64,000 nucleotides of DNA from Paraflavitalea sp966211765 (GCA_966211765.1 CBIHOV010000002.1:310001-374000), one strand, 5' to 3'. Shown: positions 9,050 to 18,620, counted from the stretch's first letter. A program made the numbers and translations. Notes: generated by a model not told the origin, from the letters alone.

Positions 9050-9173
9050 AACAGGTTTTTAGGATAGTAAAAATATCCTATACCTGTGTGGACATGCTGC
9101 GGGTTCCGCCCAAATGTCGTTTTTTAGCGCTGAAATGACCTGATTGCCCACTAATGGTAAATAGGCTGCCGGA

Positions 9174-10202
9174 CTAGTATTGGAAATAGATCTCCGTGGC
9201 CCCATAGCCATAGGCTGGATGGTACTTATTGAAAAAGCTTTTGACCTCTTTCCGTAAGCGTAGTACCTCATGTATCTCATCCCTCAGTTTACCACTTCCT
9301 ACACCATGTATGGCAATAAAAGCCGGCTTGTGGTGCAGGATGGCCAGATCGAGGTATTTCTCGAAGGTCCTTAGCTGCAGGTCCAATTTTTCGAGGTTGT
9401 TCAGTGCATCCGGATCAGGTGTGAGCTTTTCGATGTGCAGGTCTATTTCATTTTTGGCGGGCTCCAGGTGCTGGCGTGTTTGGGAAGCTTCATATACTTT
9501 ATAGCCTTTGGAGGTGAGCACGCTCATGTCCATGCCCGGATCTTCCACGCGCGGCGGATAGGTATCAAACAATTTATAGGAAAAAGTAGCTTCCCCTTTT
9601 TTCTTCAGTTCTTCGATTCGGGCAAATACCTGTTTGGGTTTGAGCTTGAGGGATGCCTCATAGTATTCAGCTTTGTTCTTATCCGGGGTGATCAGGGAAA
9701 ACTCAAAGGAGAAATTAGGGCTGTCGTTGAGGTTCTCAAAAGGTACATCATGCAGGTAAAAGTCTTCAAAAGGATGAACCTGGTTGATCAGATCGAAGGA
9801 AGTTTCCCCTAAATAATTGAGCTTATAAGTGAATTTGTAACCGGTATGGGTTCTGTTTATCAGGTGTACTTTGAGTTCTTCCACCACATCGTCGCCAAAC
9901 TCGTCGGGCACCATGATGGGTATAAAAGTGAGCCACACGCCATCTACCACCTTGTCCTTGATGACCTTCTTTTCGCGGGGCAGATCGTCAATGTATTTTT
10001 TCTCCTTTTTCTCTTTCTTATCGGGGAACAGTTTTTTCTCTGTAAACCTTTTGAAATAGGGAAAATCCAGTTGATCGGTATAGGCCGGGAATTTTACGCC
10101 CCGTACGTCTACCATCACCATTTTTTCATTAATAATATCTACCACTTCACCATCGTCATTGGAATGCAACACCACTACTTTATCGCCTATCTGAAATTTC
10201 AT
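9174..10202 (-). CDS. DUF2027 protein with C-terminal Smr domain
   Basis: A 342-residue cytoplasmic protein. The N-terminal residues 1-50 form an SH3-like/KOW-like strand set (IGDKVVVLHSNDDGEVVDI). The middle is the DUF2027 beta domain. The C-terminus is an Smr nuclease-like domain with EIDLHIEKL (about 250) and HGVGSGKLRDE (about 299-309). Smr domains cut or bind branched DNA or stalled ribosome mRNA; the role of this Bacteroidota form is not settled. A -7 box sits only four bases before the ATG, pointing to a leaderless mRNA. Confidence 0.9.
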   Translation of the reverse strand: MKFQIGDKVVVLHSNDDGEVVDIINEKMVMVDVRGVKFPAYTDQLDFPYFKRFTEKKLFPDKKEKKEKKYIDDLPREKKVIKDKVVDGVWLTFIPIMVPDEFGDDVVEELKVHLINRTHTGYKFTYKLNYLGETSFDLINQVHPFEDFYLHDVPFENLNDSPNFSFEFSLITPDKNKAEYYEASLKLKPKQVFARIEELKKKGEATFSYKLFDTYPPRVEDPGMDMSVLTSKGYKVYEASQTRQHLEPAKNEIDLHIEKLTPDPDALNNLEKLDLQLRTFEKYLDLAILHHKPAFIAIHGVGSGKLRDEIHEVLRLRKEVKSFFNKYHPAYGYGATEIYFQY

Positions 10203-10206
10203 GGTG

Positions 10207-10214
10207 CAAAATTA
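10207..10214 (-). promoter_or_regulatory. -7 element TAATTTTG, leaderless layout
   Basis: Exact TAnnTTTG on the minus strand. With the spacing shown by rnpB (box G to RNA 5' end about five bases), transcription would start at the A of the DUF2027 ATG. Confidence 0.55.
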
Positions 10215-10250
10215 TTGCAATTCGTTGACATCTGGCAAGGGCGGCTGACC

Positions 10251-10889
10251 CTAAGCATACAATTGCAGTTCCCTTTCCATATTGGCCCTGGCTTTAGCTT
10301 CATATTGGCCCCTGAAAGGGGGCGTATGGAAGAGGTGGGCTGTTTGCAGGGATTTCTCCAGAAAAGCCTTTCTGCCGGGTTTATAGAGGATATCAGGGTA
10401 CACCCGGTATTCTTTGCGCACCTGGCGGGCATAGGCCTCGTATTGCTCCCAGGGAGCCCCCAGGATGGCCATATCAAAGTCGAGGAAAAAGGAGAGGTCT
10501 GCCCTATTGGGAGCCATATCCGGGAGGGTATGGGTATGGGTGGCTTCAATAAAGAATTTTACCGCTTCCCGCTTTTCAACGGGCACGCTCAGTAACCTTA
10601 GCCGTTTTTCTGCCAGTACGGCACTGCGGGGCTCATTGTCCTTCCGCAATACATTGTAGATGATATCATGGTAAAAAATGGCAAAACTTACCAGGTCTTT
10701 ATTCTGCAGGAATTGATCGTATTGCCGCGCCAACTGCAGCAGCTCTTCAATGTGCTGCAGGTTGTGGTAATGGCGGGCTGTGCCGGTATATTTTTTACTC
10801 AATTCCTCAAAAAGGCCCTCTTTCAAGGTCAAATCTTTGGTATAATGGCCGCATAACTTCAACCATACATCCTTCAGCGCTTCCGGCAT
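10251..10889 (-). CDS. Predicted metal-dependent HD-superfamily phosphohydrolase
   Basis: A 212-residue protein of the COG4339 type. The metal site is visible: Y-T-G-T-A-R-H-Y-H-N-L-Q-H near residue 40, FAIFYHDIIYN near 70 (the HD pair) and FLDFDMAILG near 137. The substrate is unknown. It starts three bases after the amino-acid permease stop, so the two are surely co-transcribed. Confidence 0.9.
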   Translation of the reverse strand: MPEALKDVWLKLCGHYTKDLTLKEGLFEELSKKYTGTARHYHNLQHIEELLQLARQYDQFLQNKDLVSFAIFYHDIIYNVLRKDNEPRSAVLAEKRLRLLSVPVEKREAVKFFIEATHTHTLPDMAPNRADLSFFLDFDMAILGAPWEQYEAYARQVRKEYRVYPDILYKPGRKAFLEKSLQTAHLFHTPPFRGQYEAKARANMERELQLYA

Positions 10890-10892
10890 AGA

Positions 10893-12617
10893 TCAGTTTT
10901 TGGCCAGTTTGCTTTTCTTATAGCCGTAAGTAAAATAAATGACAAGTCCCAACGCCAGCCATCCGAGGAACCAGGCCCAGTTGCTTTTGGTCATCCCGGT
11001 AAGCAGGTACAAACAGGTAGTAACACCCATCAGAGGGATCAAAGAATATTTCTTAAAGAAAGTAACCACACTAAGCACCAGGCAAGTGAGCCAGAAAATG
11101 ATCAATGATATTTTGGGCAGTGCCAGGTCCATAAAGGTTACTTTACCCGCATTGAGATCAGCATCGCCAGAGAAGTCATAATTGAACATATCGGCGAAAT
11201 AATGGTCGGCAAATATTACCAGGATCGCTATGGCGCCAAATACAATAAGGGGGTAAATAAACTGGCCATTGATAAAAGGCATATTGAAACGGCCGGGTGT
11301 TTTTTCCCTGCGGGGCAGCAACAGCACACCACCGCATACCAGTACAAAAGCAAATAAAGTGGCGATACTGGTAAAATCCAGTACAAATGATTTATCTGTA
11401 AACAGGATGGGTATTCCTACTACCAGCCCGGTAAGGATAGTAGCGAAGGAAGGTGTTTTGAATTTATGATGTATACGTTGGAATACGGGCGGAAGTAACC
11501 CATCGCGGCTCATGCTCATCCATATACGGGGTTGGCCCATTTGGAAAACCAGCAACACACTGGTCATCGCTATCACGGCACAAATTGCCACCAGGAATTG
11601 CATCCAGGCCACTCCTTTTACTTCAAATATTTTTGCCAGGGGATCGCCTACTCCTTCAAACTGGCGATAGTTTAGCACACCGGTCAGTACCAATGCCAGC
11701 AGGATATATACACCCGTACAGATGATCAATGACCAGGACATACCCCTTGGCAGATCGCGCTGGGGGTTCTTACTTTCTTCGGCCAGTACACTCACGGCAT
11801 CAAAACCGATATAGGCAAAGAATACGCCCGATACAGCAGCCATCACACCACTAAAACCATTGGGCATGAAAGAAGTTACACCGGCATCATTGGCCGGAAA
11901 CCAGTTGTCGGTATTAATATAAGCTGCCCCGACGATGATCACGAGGGCCACCACGGCCAGTTTCAGAATCACCATGGCGTTGCTGAAATTGCGAGATTCC
12001 TTAATACCAATATAAACTAGGATGGTAATGAGTACATTAATAATGAGGGCAGGCAGGTCGAAGATGATGCGCAGTCCGCCAAGCATGGGGGCAGTATTCC
12101 AGGCCCCGATCAATTCAGTATTGGAAGAACCATTGAGGACCGCTTTTTTGGCTTCCAGGTAACTACAGGCCAGGTAATCGGGTATATGTATATGCAGCCT
12201 GTGCATGAGGGAGGTAAAATAATCGCTCCAGGAGAATGCTACATAGATGTTGCCGATCGAATATTCCATCACCAGGGCCCATCCGATGATCCAGGCAAAG
12301 AGTTCTCCAAAGGAAGCATAAGCGTAGGTATAGGCACTACCTGCCACGGGAATGCGGCTGGCAAACTCAGAATAGCAAAAAGCGGTAAATCCGCAGGCAA
12401 TGCCGCAGATGATAAACAATATAACAACACCGGGACCACCTTTAAAACAGGCTTCGCCCAAACTACTAAAGCTGCCGGCGCCGATGATGGCGGCAATACC
12501 AAAGAAAGTAAGGTCTTTTACGGTCAATACCCGCTTTAATCCTGATGCATGATCCTCGTCTCCTCCTTCTGCCAGTATAGAATCGACTTTCTTAGTACGG
12601 AACAATGAATTGGCCAT
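10893..12617 (-). CDS. APC-superfamily amino acid permease
   Basis: A 574-residue cytoplasmic-membrane transporter with about 14 hydrophobic helices. The N-terminal KRVLTVKDLTFFGIAAIIGAG is the start of helix 1 with its broken GAG loop, and FAYIGFDAVSVLAEESKNPQRDLPRG matches helix 6 and the following loop of the cationic amino acid (CAT/YfnA) subgroup. The longer length than simple APC permeases fits that subgroup. The exact substrate cannot be told. It forms an operon with the HD protein downstream. Confidence 0.92.
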   Translation of the reverse strand: MANSLFRTKKVDSILAEGGDEDHASGLKRVLTVKDLTFFGIAAIIGAGSFSSLGEACFKGGPGVVILFIICGIACGFTAFCYSEFASRIPVAGSAYTYAYASFGELFAWIIGWALVMEYSIGNIYVAFSWSDYFTSLMHRLHIHIPDYLACSYLEAKKAVLNGSSNTELIGAWNTAPMLGGLRIIFDLPALIINVLITILVYIGIKESRNFSNAMVILKLAVVALVIIVGAAYINTDNWFPANDAGVTSFMPNGFSGVMAAVSGVFFAYIGFDAVSVLAEESKNPQRDLPRGMSWSLIICTGVYILLALVLTGVLNYRQFEGVGDPLAKIFEVKGVAWMQFLVAICAVIAMTSVLLVFQMGQPRIWMSMSRDGLLPPVFQRIHHKFKTPSFATILTGLVVGIPILFTDKSFVLDFTSIATLFAFVLVCGGVLLLPRREKTPGRFNMPFINGQFIYPLIVFGAIAILVIFADHYFADMFNYDFSGDADLNAGKVTFMDLALPKISLIIFWLTCLVLSVVTFFKKYSLIPLMGVTTCLYLLTGMTKSNWAWFLGWLALGLVIYFTYGYKKSKLAKN

Positions 12618-12678
12618 GCTGGTGTTGGGTTTAAGGGGTGGAAATTAGGGAAAAATCATGAAAAGGAAACGGCCGTTG

Positions 12679-12720
12679 CCAGGTATTAGCTTTTAGCGGT
12701 TGGGTTTTAGCGATCAGCTG
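12679..12720. repeat. Six-unit 7-bp tandem array (TTAGCNN family)
   Basis: Units read CCAGGTA, TTAGCTT, TTAGCGG, TTGGGTT, TTAGCGA, TCAGCTG in exact 7-base register. It lies in the 160-bp gap between the permease and the polyprenyl synthase. It shares its heptamer family with the array at 27614-27714 but has no second, inverted arm. The rest of the gap holds nothing else recognisable. Confidence 0.7.
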
Positions 12721-12777
12721 CAAAGGCAGGTAGGAGCATTTTTGATCACTTGTGAGCGGAGATGAATATGACTAAAA

Positions 12778-13743
12778 TCAATAGTCGCGCTGCACAAGGA
12801 AATGGGCCAGTTGTGTCAGTGGCTCTTTACGGCCGGAGAGCACAGCAATATTTTCGAGGTGCTGAAAGGCACTGGTAATGTATTGTTCTTTGAGATCGAA
12901 AGCCCATTTGTCTACCCCACCCTCATGGAATATGGCGAGTACACGGGCTACTTTATCTGAAGGGTTTTCCTGCATGAGGCGTTTTAGTTCCTTTACCTGG
13001 GCAGGTGTACCCGATTCCAGGGCTTTGATGACGAGGAAGGTCTTCTTATTGGCCATGATGTCGCCTCCCACTTGTTTGCCAAATTTGGCGGGATCGCCAA
13101 AACAATCGAGGTAATCATCCTGCACCTGGAAGGCAATGCCTAGTTCGCGCCCAAACGCGTACAGATCTTCCTGGTTGCCTTTGGAAGCTCCGCCGAGGAT
13201 GGCGCCCATCTGGAGACTGGCAGCCAGCAAAACGGAGGTCTTCAGCTCTATCATGCGTATGTATTCATCGAGGTGTACCGTCTCCTGTTTCTCAAAATCC
13301 ATATCCAGCTGCTGGCCTTCACACACTTCTTTGGCTGTTTTGTTGAAGAGGTTAATGATCTTTCGCTGCTGCTCAGACCTCACTTTGTTGAGGTAGTCAT
13401 AAGCAACCACCAGCATTACGTCGCCGGCCAGCAAAGCAGTTGACTCTCCATATTTTTCATGCACGGTGGGCATGTTCCTGCGCAAGGGCGCTTTGTCCAT
13501 GATGTCATCGTGGATAAGGGTAAAATTGTGGAAGAGTTCAATGGCAGTGGCTATATGCCAGGCATCGGGTACAATTTCATCAAAGAGTTCATTGCCCATG
13601 AGGCAGAGGATGGGCCGCACCCTTTTGCCGCCCAGGTTCAGGAAATACTCATTGGGATCGTAGAGGGAAGCGGGCTGCTCCGGGAAATGCCTGGTATTGA
13701 ACTTTTGCGCAAACTCTTTGGATAACTCTTCAAATGCATGCAT
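12778..13743 (-). CDS. Polyprenyl diphosphate synthase (geranylgeranyl/octaprenyl type)
   Basis: Trans-prenyltransferase that condenses isopentenyl diphosphate units for menaquinone, carotenoid or other prenyl chains. At 321 residues it has both aspartate-rich motifs: FARM D79-D80-I-M-D83 in LIHDDIMDKAPLRR, and SARM D209-D210-Y-L-D213 in QVQDDYLDCFGD. GGKRVRP (38-44) binds the diphosphate. Chain length cannot be fixed by eye. It is monocistronic. Confidence 0.94.
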   Translation of the reverse strand: MHAFEELSKEFAQKFNTRHFPEQPASLYDPNEYFLNLGGKRVRPILCLMGNELFDEIVPDAWHIATAIELFHNFTLIHDDIMDKAPLRRNMPTVHEKYGESTALLAGDVMLVVAYDYLNKVRSEQQRKIINLFNKTAKEVCEGQQLDMDFEKQETVHLDEYIRMIELKTSVLLAASLQMGAILGGASKGNQEDLYAFGRELGIAFQVQDDYLDCFGDPAKFGKQVGGDIMANKKTFLVIKALESGTPAQVKELKRLMQENPSDKVARVLAIFHEGGVDKWAFDLKEQYITSAFQHLENIAVLSGRKEPLTQLAHFLVQRDY

Positions 13744-13847
13744 GGTGGTGAAGTAAGGTATGCAAGATAGGCTGAAAAGTTGAGAGGGGAAAGGGTTTCA
13801 CAAGATGGAAAACTGACGAGCCCGGGAAAACGATGATCAGGCTATTT

Positions 13848-15527
13848 TTAATTTTTATTAATAATAGCGGGCAAAATATATTCAGTCATCATTTTATCTA
13901 CCTGAGAATGTGCATATGGTGCACCATACGCACTGGCTGTGATGACGATGACCCAGGGCTGATCCTTAAAAACGAATATCTTATTTCCGCCATTTCCCGT
14001 GCAATAAAAGGTCTCATAGCTCTTGCCTCCAATCGTATACTTTTTATTCCAGAACAGGTATCCATAATATTCATCGTTAGTATTGGGAAGCACCTTGTAT
14101 TTAGTGAATGATTTTTGTACCCATTCCCGGGGAATGATTTGCTTGCCCTGCCATTTTCCTTCATCCTTGTATAGCTGGCCATATTTGGCAAAATCCAATG
14201 CACACAACTGTATGCCACCCGCAGTATTGGCAACATGCTGAGGCGTATATTGCCATTGATAATGGGTAATATGCAAAGGCTTAAAAAGCTTTGCATCCGC
14301 ATATTTTTCAAGCCCGCCTGGAACGGTTTTGTGTAAAATATCTCCCAGCAACATTACACCTGCGGTAAAATAATGCCATTGCTCTTTAGGCCTTTCAAGG
14401 TTTACCGGCAAATCCAATGTAAATTTTACCCAATTATCAGTAGGATACATATTCTCTTCATTTCCGGGCGAGTTGGTATTGTCATCACCATCGAAAACGG
14501 AGCTCATGGTCAACAGGTCTTTTATGGCAACTTCTTCCTTTTGAATGGCATAATTCGCGAATGAACGGAGGTCATAAAATTCTTTTAGCTGCTGCTGCTC
14601 ATTTTTCAGGTAGCCTTCCTGTATGGCAATGCCGGTCATGGTAGAAGCAAAGGTTTTCCCTACCGAACGGGGATCATGCAAGGTACTCCGGTTATCGCCG
14701 TTAAAATATTCTTCGATGAGTAGTTTACCTTTATCGATCACCACAACACCTTTAATCCCTTTAAACACACCTTCATTTATATTCCCGATCAGGGTTTTTA
14801 TCTTATTGCTGTCGATTGTTGCTTTCGAAATATCAAACCCATCATAAGGCCTGATCTTATTCAACCGGATGCCGGCTATATCTATCCGGGGTTTTCTGTA
14901 TACCTGCATGGGTAATGTTCCTGAAGCGATGATATCGCCTACAATTGCATTGCCAGCCAATTGCACATAGGGCCTGATCTCCATACTCAATACATGTTTC
15001 CCTTCGGTCAATGCGCTATCTCCCCCATTGCGCATAAATCGTCCCCAATAGGATGTGCTCCATACTGATCCCAGCTGCTGGTTATTGATCAACGGCTTGC
15101 TAAATATTGTTGCGGTGTCCTGTATTTTGGGATAAGGGGCGCCAGGCCATAAGTCACTCCGGTATACCAGCTTATTATCAATAAATAAAGTGAACTGGTA
15201 ATTGCCAACTTTTACCAGGCTGTCGGCAGTTAGCGCAGGCGCCAGGCCATGCATGTAATTCGTTAGCGAATGATGCATAAAGACGGAGATGAACAGGTTG
15301 CTTTTATTGGTCAATTCATAGTTGCTTAGGAAATCCTTTTCTGTAAGTTCCGTCAAAGCAATATCGCGGGAAGTAAAAATGATCTTTCCAATATTGTCCT
15401 GGTGAATCCGTGAGGTAATACCCTGGTCTTTAACAAAAGCCCCTTGCTGGGCATCCAGTTTCAAAATGGGTAGTTGCAATAATAAAAAAACAAATAGTTG
15501 CAGGCGCATAAGGAGGTGATTATTCAT
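13848..15527 (-). CDS. Serine hydrolase, class C beta-lactamase-like, with N-terminal extension
   Basis: A secreted protein of about 559 residues. After the signal peptide (LQLFVFLLLQLPILKLDAQ) a domain of about 200 residues of unknown type precedes the penicillin-binding-like hydrolase. The S-x-x-K motif is SVGK in DPRSVGKTFASTM, the second motif is YFTAGVMLLG, and GNGGNKIF stands in place of the KTG/HxG strand. Possible starts are 15539, 15527 and 15509; the last two leave a good signal peptide. An AraC regulator lies just upstream in the same direction, a common pairing. Substrate unknown. Confidence 0.85.
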   Translation of the reverse strand: MNNHLLMRLQLFVFLLLQLPILKLDAQQGAFVKDQGITSRIHQDNIGKIIFTSRDIALTELTEKDFLSNYELTNKSNLFISVFMHHSLTNYMHGLAPALTADSLVKVGNYQFTLFIDNKLVYRSDLWPGAPYPKIQDTATIFSKPLINNQQLGSVWSTSYWGRFMRNGGDSALTEGKHVLSMEIRPYVQLAGNAIVGDIIASGTLPMQVYRKPRIDIAGIRLNKIRPYDGFDISKATIDSNKIKTLIGNINEGVFKGIKGVVVIDKGKLLIEEYFNGDNRSTLHDPRSVGKTFASTMTGIAIQEGYLKNEQQQLKEFYDLRSFANYAIQKEEVAIKDLLTMSSVFDGDDNTNSPGNEENMYPTDNWVKFTLDLPVNLERPKEQWHYFTAGVMLLGDILHKTVPGGLEKYADAKLFKPLHITHYQWQYTPQHVANTAGGIQLCALDFAKYGQLYKDEGKWQGKQIIPREWVQKSFTKYKVLPNTNDEYYGYLFWNKKYTIGGKSYETFYCTGNGGNKIFVFKDQPWVIVITASAYGAPYAHSQVDKMMTEYILPAIINKN

Positions 15528-15575
15528 GGCTGGCCACAAAACTACTACCTGTAAATGGCGGAAAATAGAACGTTA

Positions 15576-16394
15576 TTAACGTTTCTCTTTTTTTAACATT
15601 AGTTTTCGGTAGCGTAAGGGGGTAAGTTGCTGGGAAGCTTTGAAGGACCTGATAAAATGGCTTTGATCGGCAAAATCACATTGAATGGCAATATCCGTCA
15701 GGGAAAGCTCCTTGTTGGGCAGTAAGGAAAGCGCCCGCTGAATTTTAATCGATCGTATATAATCGCCCAGGGTAGCATGAAAGTATTTTGGAAAATCCCG
15801 CGACAGGTGGACAGGATGAATATTCCCCAGCTTAGCCAGGTCTATCAATTGCCATTGTTCCGGTTCAGCATGTAAAGCCTCTTTGACCTTATTCACCCAT
15901 TGAGGCTTTCTTTTACCGGCATCTTTGGTGGCCTGTGATAATAAGCCAAACGTTTGTATCAGCAAAGCATCAATAGCCAATTGCCTTGCTTTGCCGGCCA
16001 GTTTGGTCTCTTTGAAAATATTATACATTAATATTTTCACGCCCGGATCGGCAATATTAATGGTGCCCTCAGTGATAGTAGACGGAATATCAAAAGAGGC
16101 AAACCAGGAAGGTTTTATTTCAACATGGAAACCACGGGTAAATTCTTTCGATCCGATATTATAATGTGCATCCTGCCAATGGTGAAACAGCAGGCTGCCG
16201 GCGGTACATTCATTAATTCCTTTTTTATTGCCTTCCAGCACACTTCCTTCCAGGATAAAAGTAAAGTAGGCATTTTCATGATAATGCCAGTCCACCCTGC
16301 CATGCAAGTAATCTGCATCGTTCAAAATGAGCCCGTCCAGGAAAACCGTTTCATTGGTATTGCCATAAAATTGGCCCGCTTTTGAACATTTCAT
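15576..16394 (-). CDS. AraC-family transcriptional regulator
   Basis: A 272-residue regulator. The N-terminal cupin-like sensing domain carries WHYHENAYFTFILEGSV (about 36-52). The C-terminal AraC DNA-binding domain covers about 175-272, with two helix-turn-helix units (LAKLGNIHPVHLSRDFPKYFH and LTDIAIQCDFADQSHFIRSFK). It sits 48 bases upstream of the serine hydrolase and likely controls it (inference). It is divergent from the M23 peptidase, with a 77-bp shared gap. Confidence 0.93.
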   Translation of the reverse strand: MKCSKAGQFYGNTNETVFLDGLILNDADYLHGRVDWHYHENAYFTFILEGSVLEGNKKGINECTAGSLLFHHWQDAHYNIGSKEFTRGFHVEIKPSWFASFDIPSTITEGTINIADPGVKILMYNIFKETKLAGKARQLAIDALLIQTFGLLSQATKDAGKRKPQWVNKVKEALHAEPEQWQLIDLAKLGNIHPVHLSRDFPKYFHATLGDYIRSIKIQRALSLLPNKELSLTDIAIQCDFADQSHFIRSFKASQQLTPLRYRKLMLKKEKR

Positions 16395-16471
16395 AAATTC
16401 AAAATATTTTTAGTCTATTGGTCACTAGTTCACGGAACAATATTAACCATTTACTACGCAAAACCCCAAAC

Positions 16472-17056
16472 ATGAAGTTACTCACCTCCTGCATATTCCT
16501 GTTTTTCTCCTACTCCGGCCTGGCCCAGCTATCGGACCAGGAAATAATGGACCTGAAAACGGGCCGCAGGAAAGAAGATACCAGTTATGTTTATTGGCTG
16601 CCTTATGCAGAGAAAAAGAGCTTTTTGCTCATCCAGGCATCGAACAGCCAGATGAGCCATAAAGAAGAATTGTCGCTGGACTTTAAAATGAAGAAAGGCA
16701 GTAAGATTTGCGCAGCACGTGACGGGATCGTTACGGAAGCCCGTGGCGATAGTGACAAGGGCGGACTCAAAGAAGAGAATCTCCACGATGGTAATTTCAT
16801 CATCATCCGGCATGCTGATGGCAGCATTGCCAAATACTGGCACCTGGAAAAAGATGGTGTATTTGTGCAGGTGGGCGATACGGTGCAACAAGGACAAGTG
16901 ATCGGCGCCTCCGGCAATACCGGCTATACAGCTTTTCCCCATTTACATTTTCAGATCAATGACGCCGCCGGACGGCAGATACTCACCCGCTTTTATACCC
17001 GAAGAGGTATTAAATACCTGCGACCAGGCAATTGGTATAAGAGTGTTCACCCCTGA
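16472..17056 (+). CDS. M23-family metallopeptidase (LytM domain)
   Basis: A 194-residue exported protein. The signal peptide begins at the ATG at 16472 (KLLTSCIFLFFSYSGLAQ); a TTG at 16418 would bury it. The LytM domain has H-K-E-E-L-S-L-D-F (zinc His and Asp), W-H-L-E and the closing P-H-L-H-F-Q. Family members cut peptidoglycan cross-links, or when degenerate regulate amidases; the zinc ligands look complete here. No SH3 or LysM binding domain is present. Confidence 0.92.
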   Translation: MKLLTSCIFLFFSYSGLAQLSDQEIMDLKTGRRKEDTSYVYWLPYAEKKSFLLIQASNSQMSHKEELSLDFKMKKGSKICAARDGIVTEARGDSDKGGLKEENLHDGNFIIIRHADGSIAKYWHLEKDGVFVQVGDTVQQGQVIGASGNTGYTAFPHLHFQINDAAGRQILTRFYTRRGIKYLRPGNWYKSVHP

Positions 17057-17147
17057 GCTTTTGAACAAACCAAATTGAGCTGCTGGCAAAACCTGCCTAC
17101 CTTTACTTTGTGGACATTTGACATACAAACAACAAAACATTTCAGGT

Positions 17148-17318
17148 ATGAAAAAGGTAGTATTGGTCACCGGCGCCTCAGCCGGCATAGGTAAAGCAAC
17201 AGCCCTGGTATTGGCACATAGCGGCTACACGGTATACGGTGCTGCCAGGCGTATAGAAAAGTTAAAGGACCTGCAACAGACAGGCGTAATACCCATCGCC
17301 ATGGATTCCACTTTATAG
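17148..17318 (+). pseudogene. Truncated short-chain dehydrogenase/reductase (SDR) gene
   Basis: An intact SDR start: VVLVTGASAGIGKATALVLA is the Rossmann TGxxxGxG motif, followed by GYTVYGAARRIEKL and GVIPIAMD. The frame stops at codon 57, right after the third strand. The catalytic N-S-Y-K residues and about 200 residues of the usual length are missing and are not found in other frames downstream. The break is followed within 20 bases by a 12-bp inverted repeat. The upstream region still looks like a promoter (TACCTTTA at about 17099). Best read as a deletion remnant. Confidence 0.75.
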
Positions 17319-17334
17319 ATCACTAAAAACAGGT

Positions 17335-17370
17335 AACGCTGTACGGTTCTGTTACAATCCGTACAGCGTT
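17335..17370. terminator. 12-bp perfect inverted repeat, probable terminator
   Basis: AACGCTGTACGG (17335-17346) and its exact complement (17359-17370) with a 12-base loop. On the minus strand the stem is followed by ACCTGTTTTT, so it can terminate the receiver gene ending at 17404. There is no T tract on the plus side. Confidence 0.6.
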
Positions 17371-17403
17371 GAACCTTATTATTGATTAATAAAACAGGGA
17401 ATC

Positions 17404-17787
17404 TTAGTTGAGCAGTTCATTAACGGACTGATAAAGCTGGGCCCTGGTAAATGGTTTTTCCAGAAAGATATCTGCTCCGTTTTCCAATGCTACATCTTTT
17501 GCTGAAGCATCTATACCAGATATCATAATGATCCGTGATCCGGGAGATGTTTCTTTAAGAAAACGGATAAAATCAATACCGAAACCATCAGGCAGTCTAT
17601 TGTCCAATAAAATGATAGCGGGCTTTTCCTGTAGAAGATATTCCTCAGCGGCTGAAAGACTTTGCACATGGTCTACTTCCATACCCTTCCCATCCAGCAG
17701 GATGTTGAGCAATAGACACATATCGCCTTCATCTTCAATAATTAATGCTTTCTTAACTACGCGGTCTTTTGTTGTATTTGCAGTCAT
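17404..17787 (-). CDS. Single-domain response regulator (CheY-like receiver)
   Basis: A 127-residue receiver with no output domain: ALIIEDEGDM (acidic pocket), phosphoacceptor Asp in IILLDNRLPDG, MISGID and the conserved Lys in FLEKPF. The ATG at 17787 is preferred; a further 22 codons upstream are not domain-like. No kinase is adjacent, so its partner lies elsewhere. It is divergent from the flavin-binding protein at 17994. Confidence 0.88.
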   Translation of the reverse strand: MTANTTKDRVVKKALIIEDEGDMCLLLNILLDGKGMEVDHVQSLSAAEEYLLQEKPAIILLDNRLPDGFGIDFIRFLKETSPGSRIIMISGIDASAKDVALENGADIFLEKPFTRAQLYQSVNELLN

Positions 17788-17993
17788 AACAAATGGGTTT
17801 GGTTTGAGTATGGGTGGATATAAAAAAACCATACCGCGTTCCCCGATTACCACAAATACTGAAAGAAGCCAGGTATCTGTTTAACCTTTTTCCTGCTTTC
17901 ACGATTTCAATAAAACATCAAGCATAAAGTAATTAAATCACTCTCTTTTTTAGCCTCAGGGCATAATAATTTAATGGTTACCCTAAAAAACTT

Positions 17994-18530
17994 ATGGACA
18001 GCATTAACCGTCAGCAAGCCGAGGAAAATCATCTGGACCTGCAAGGCCAGGAGGCTGCTAAAAAGATTAAGATGTTCATTGAAAAAGCTAAGAATTGCTT
18101 TTTCTGTACCCGCATTACAACAGGCGAAGCATTTTCAACCCGCCCAATGTCTGTACAAAAAGTGGATGATGATGGCACCTGCTGGTTTCTCAGTGCAACA
18201 GATAGTCACAAGAATGCACATATACAACAGGACCCTTCCATCCAGTTGTTATTCCAGGGTTCTATGTATTCCGACTTTGTAACCCTGTATGGCAAAGCAA
18301 GCATCAGCCAGCGAAAAGAAAAGATAAAAGAACTTTGGGAGCCTCTTTTGAAAACCTGGTTTACGGAAGGTATTGATGATCCGCGCATTTCTGTTATTGA
18401 ATTCACACCGCATGATGGTTATTACTGGGATACAAAACATGGACAGATGATCGCTTTTGTTAAGCAAATTGCCGGTGCTATTTTGGGTAAAACCCTGGAT
18501 GATTCGATAGAGGGCAAACTCAAATTATGA
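17994..18530 (+). CDS. Pyridoxamine 5'-phosphate oxidase-family (general stress 26-like) protein
   Basis: A 178-residue split-barrel flavin-binding protein: FFCTRITTGEAFSTRPMSVQKVDDDGTCWFLSATDSHKN is the strand pair and FMN phosphate-contact region, and DFVTLYGKASI and YYWDTKHGQMIAF complete the fold. It matches the general stress protein 26 group, whose substrates are unknown; true PdxH activity is unlikely. Confidence 0.9.
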   Translation: MDSINRQQAEENHLDLQGQEAAKKIKMFIEKAKNCFFCTRITTGEAFSTRPMSVQKVDDDGTCWFLSATDSHKNAHIQQDPSIQLLFQGSMYSDFVTLYGKASISQRKEKIKELWEPLLKTWFTEGIDDPRISVIEFTPHDGYYWDTKHGQMIAFVKQIAGAILGKTLDDSIEGKLKL

Positions 18531-18620
18531 CAAATTAGTGCAGCAATGGAACTGTATAACCAATTTAGTTAACTCAGGAATACTGTATAGTTATTTTAGT
18601 AAGGTACAGGGTATTTCATA

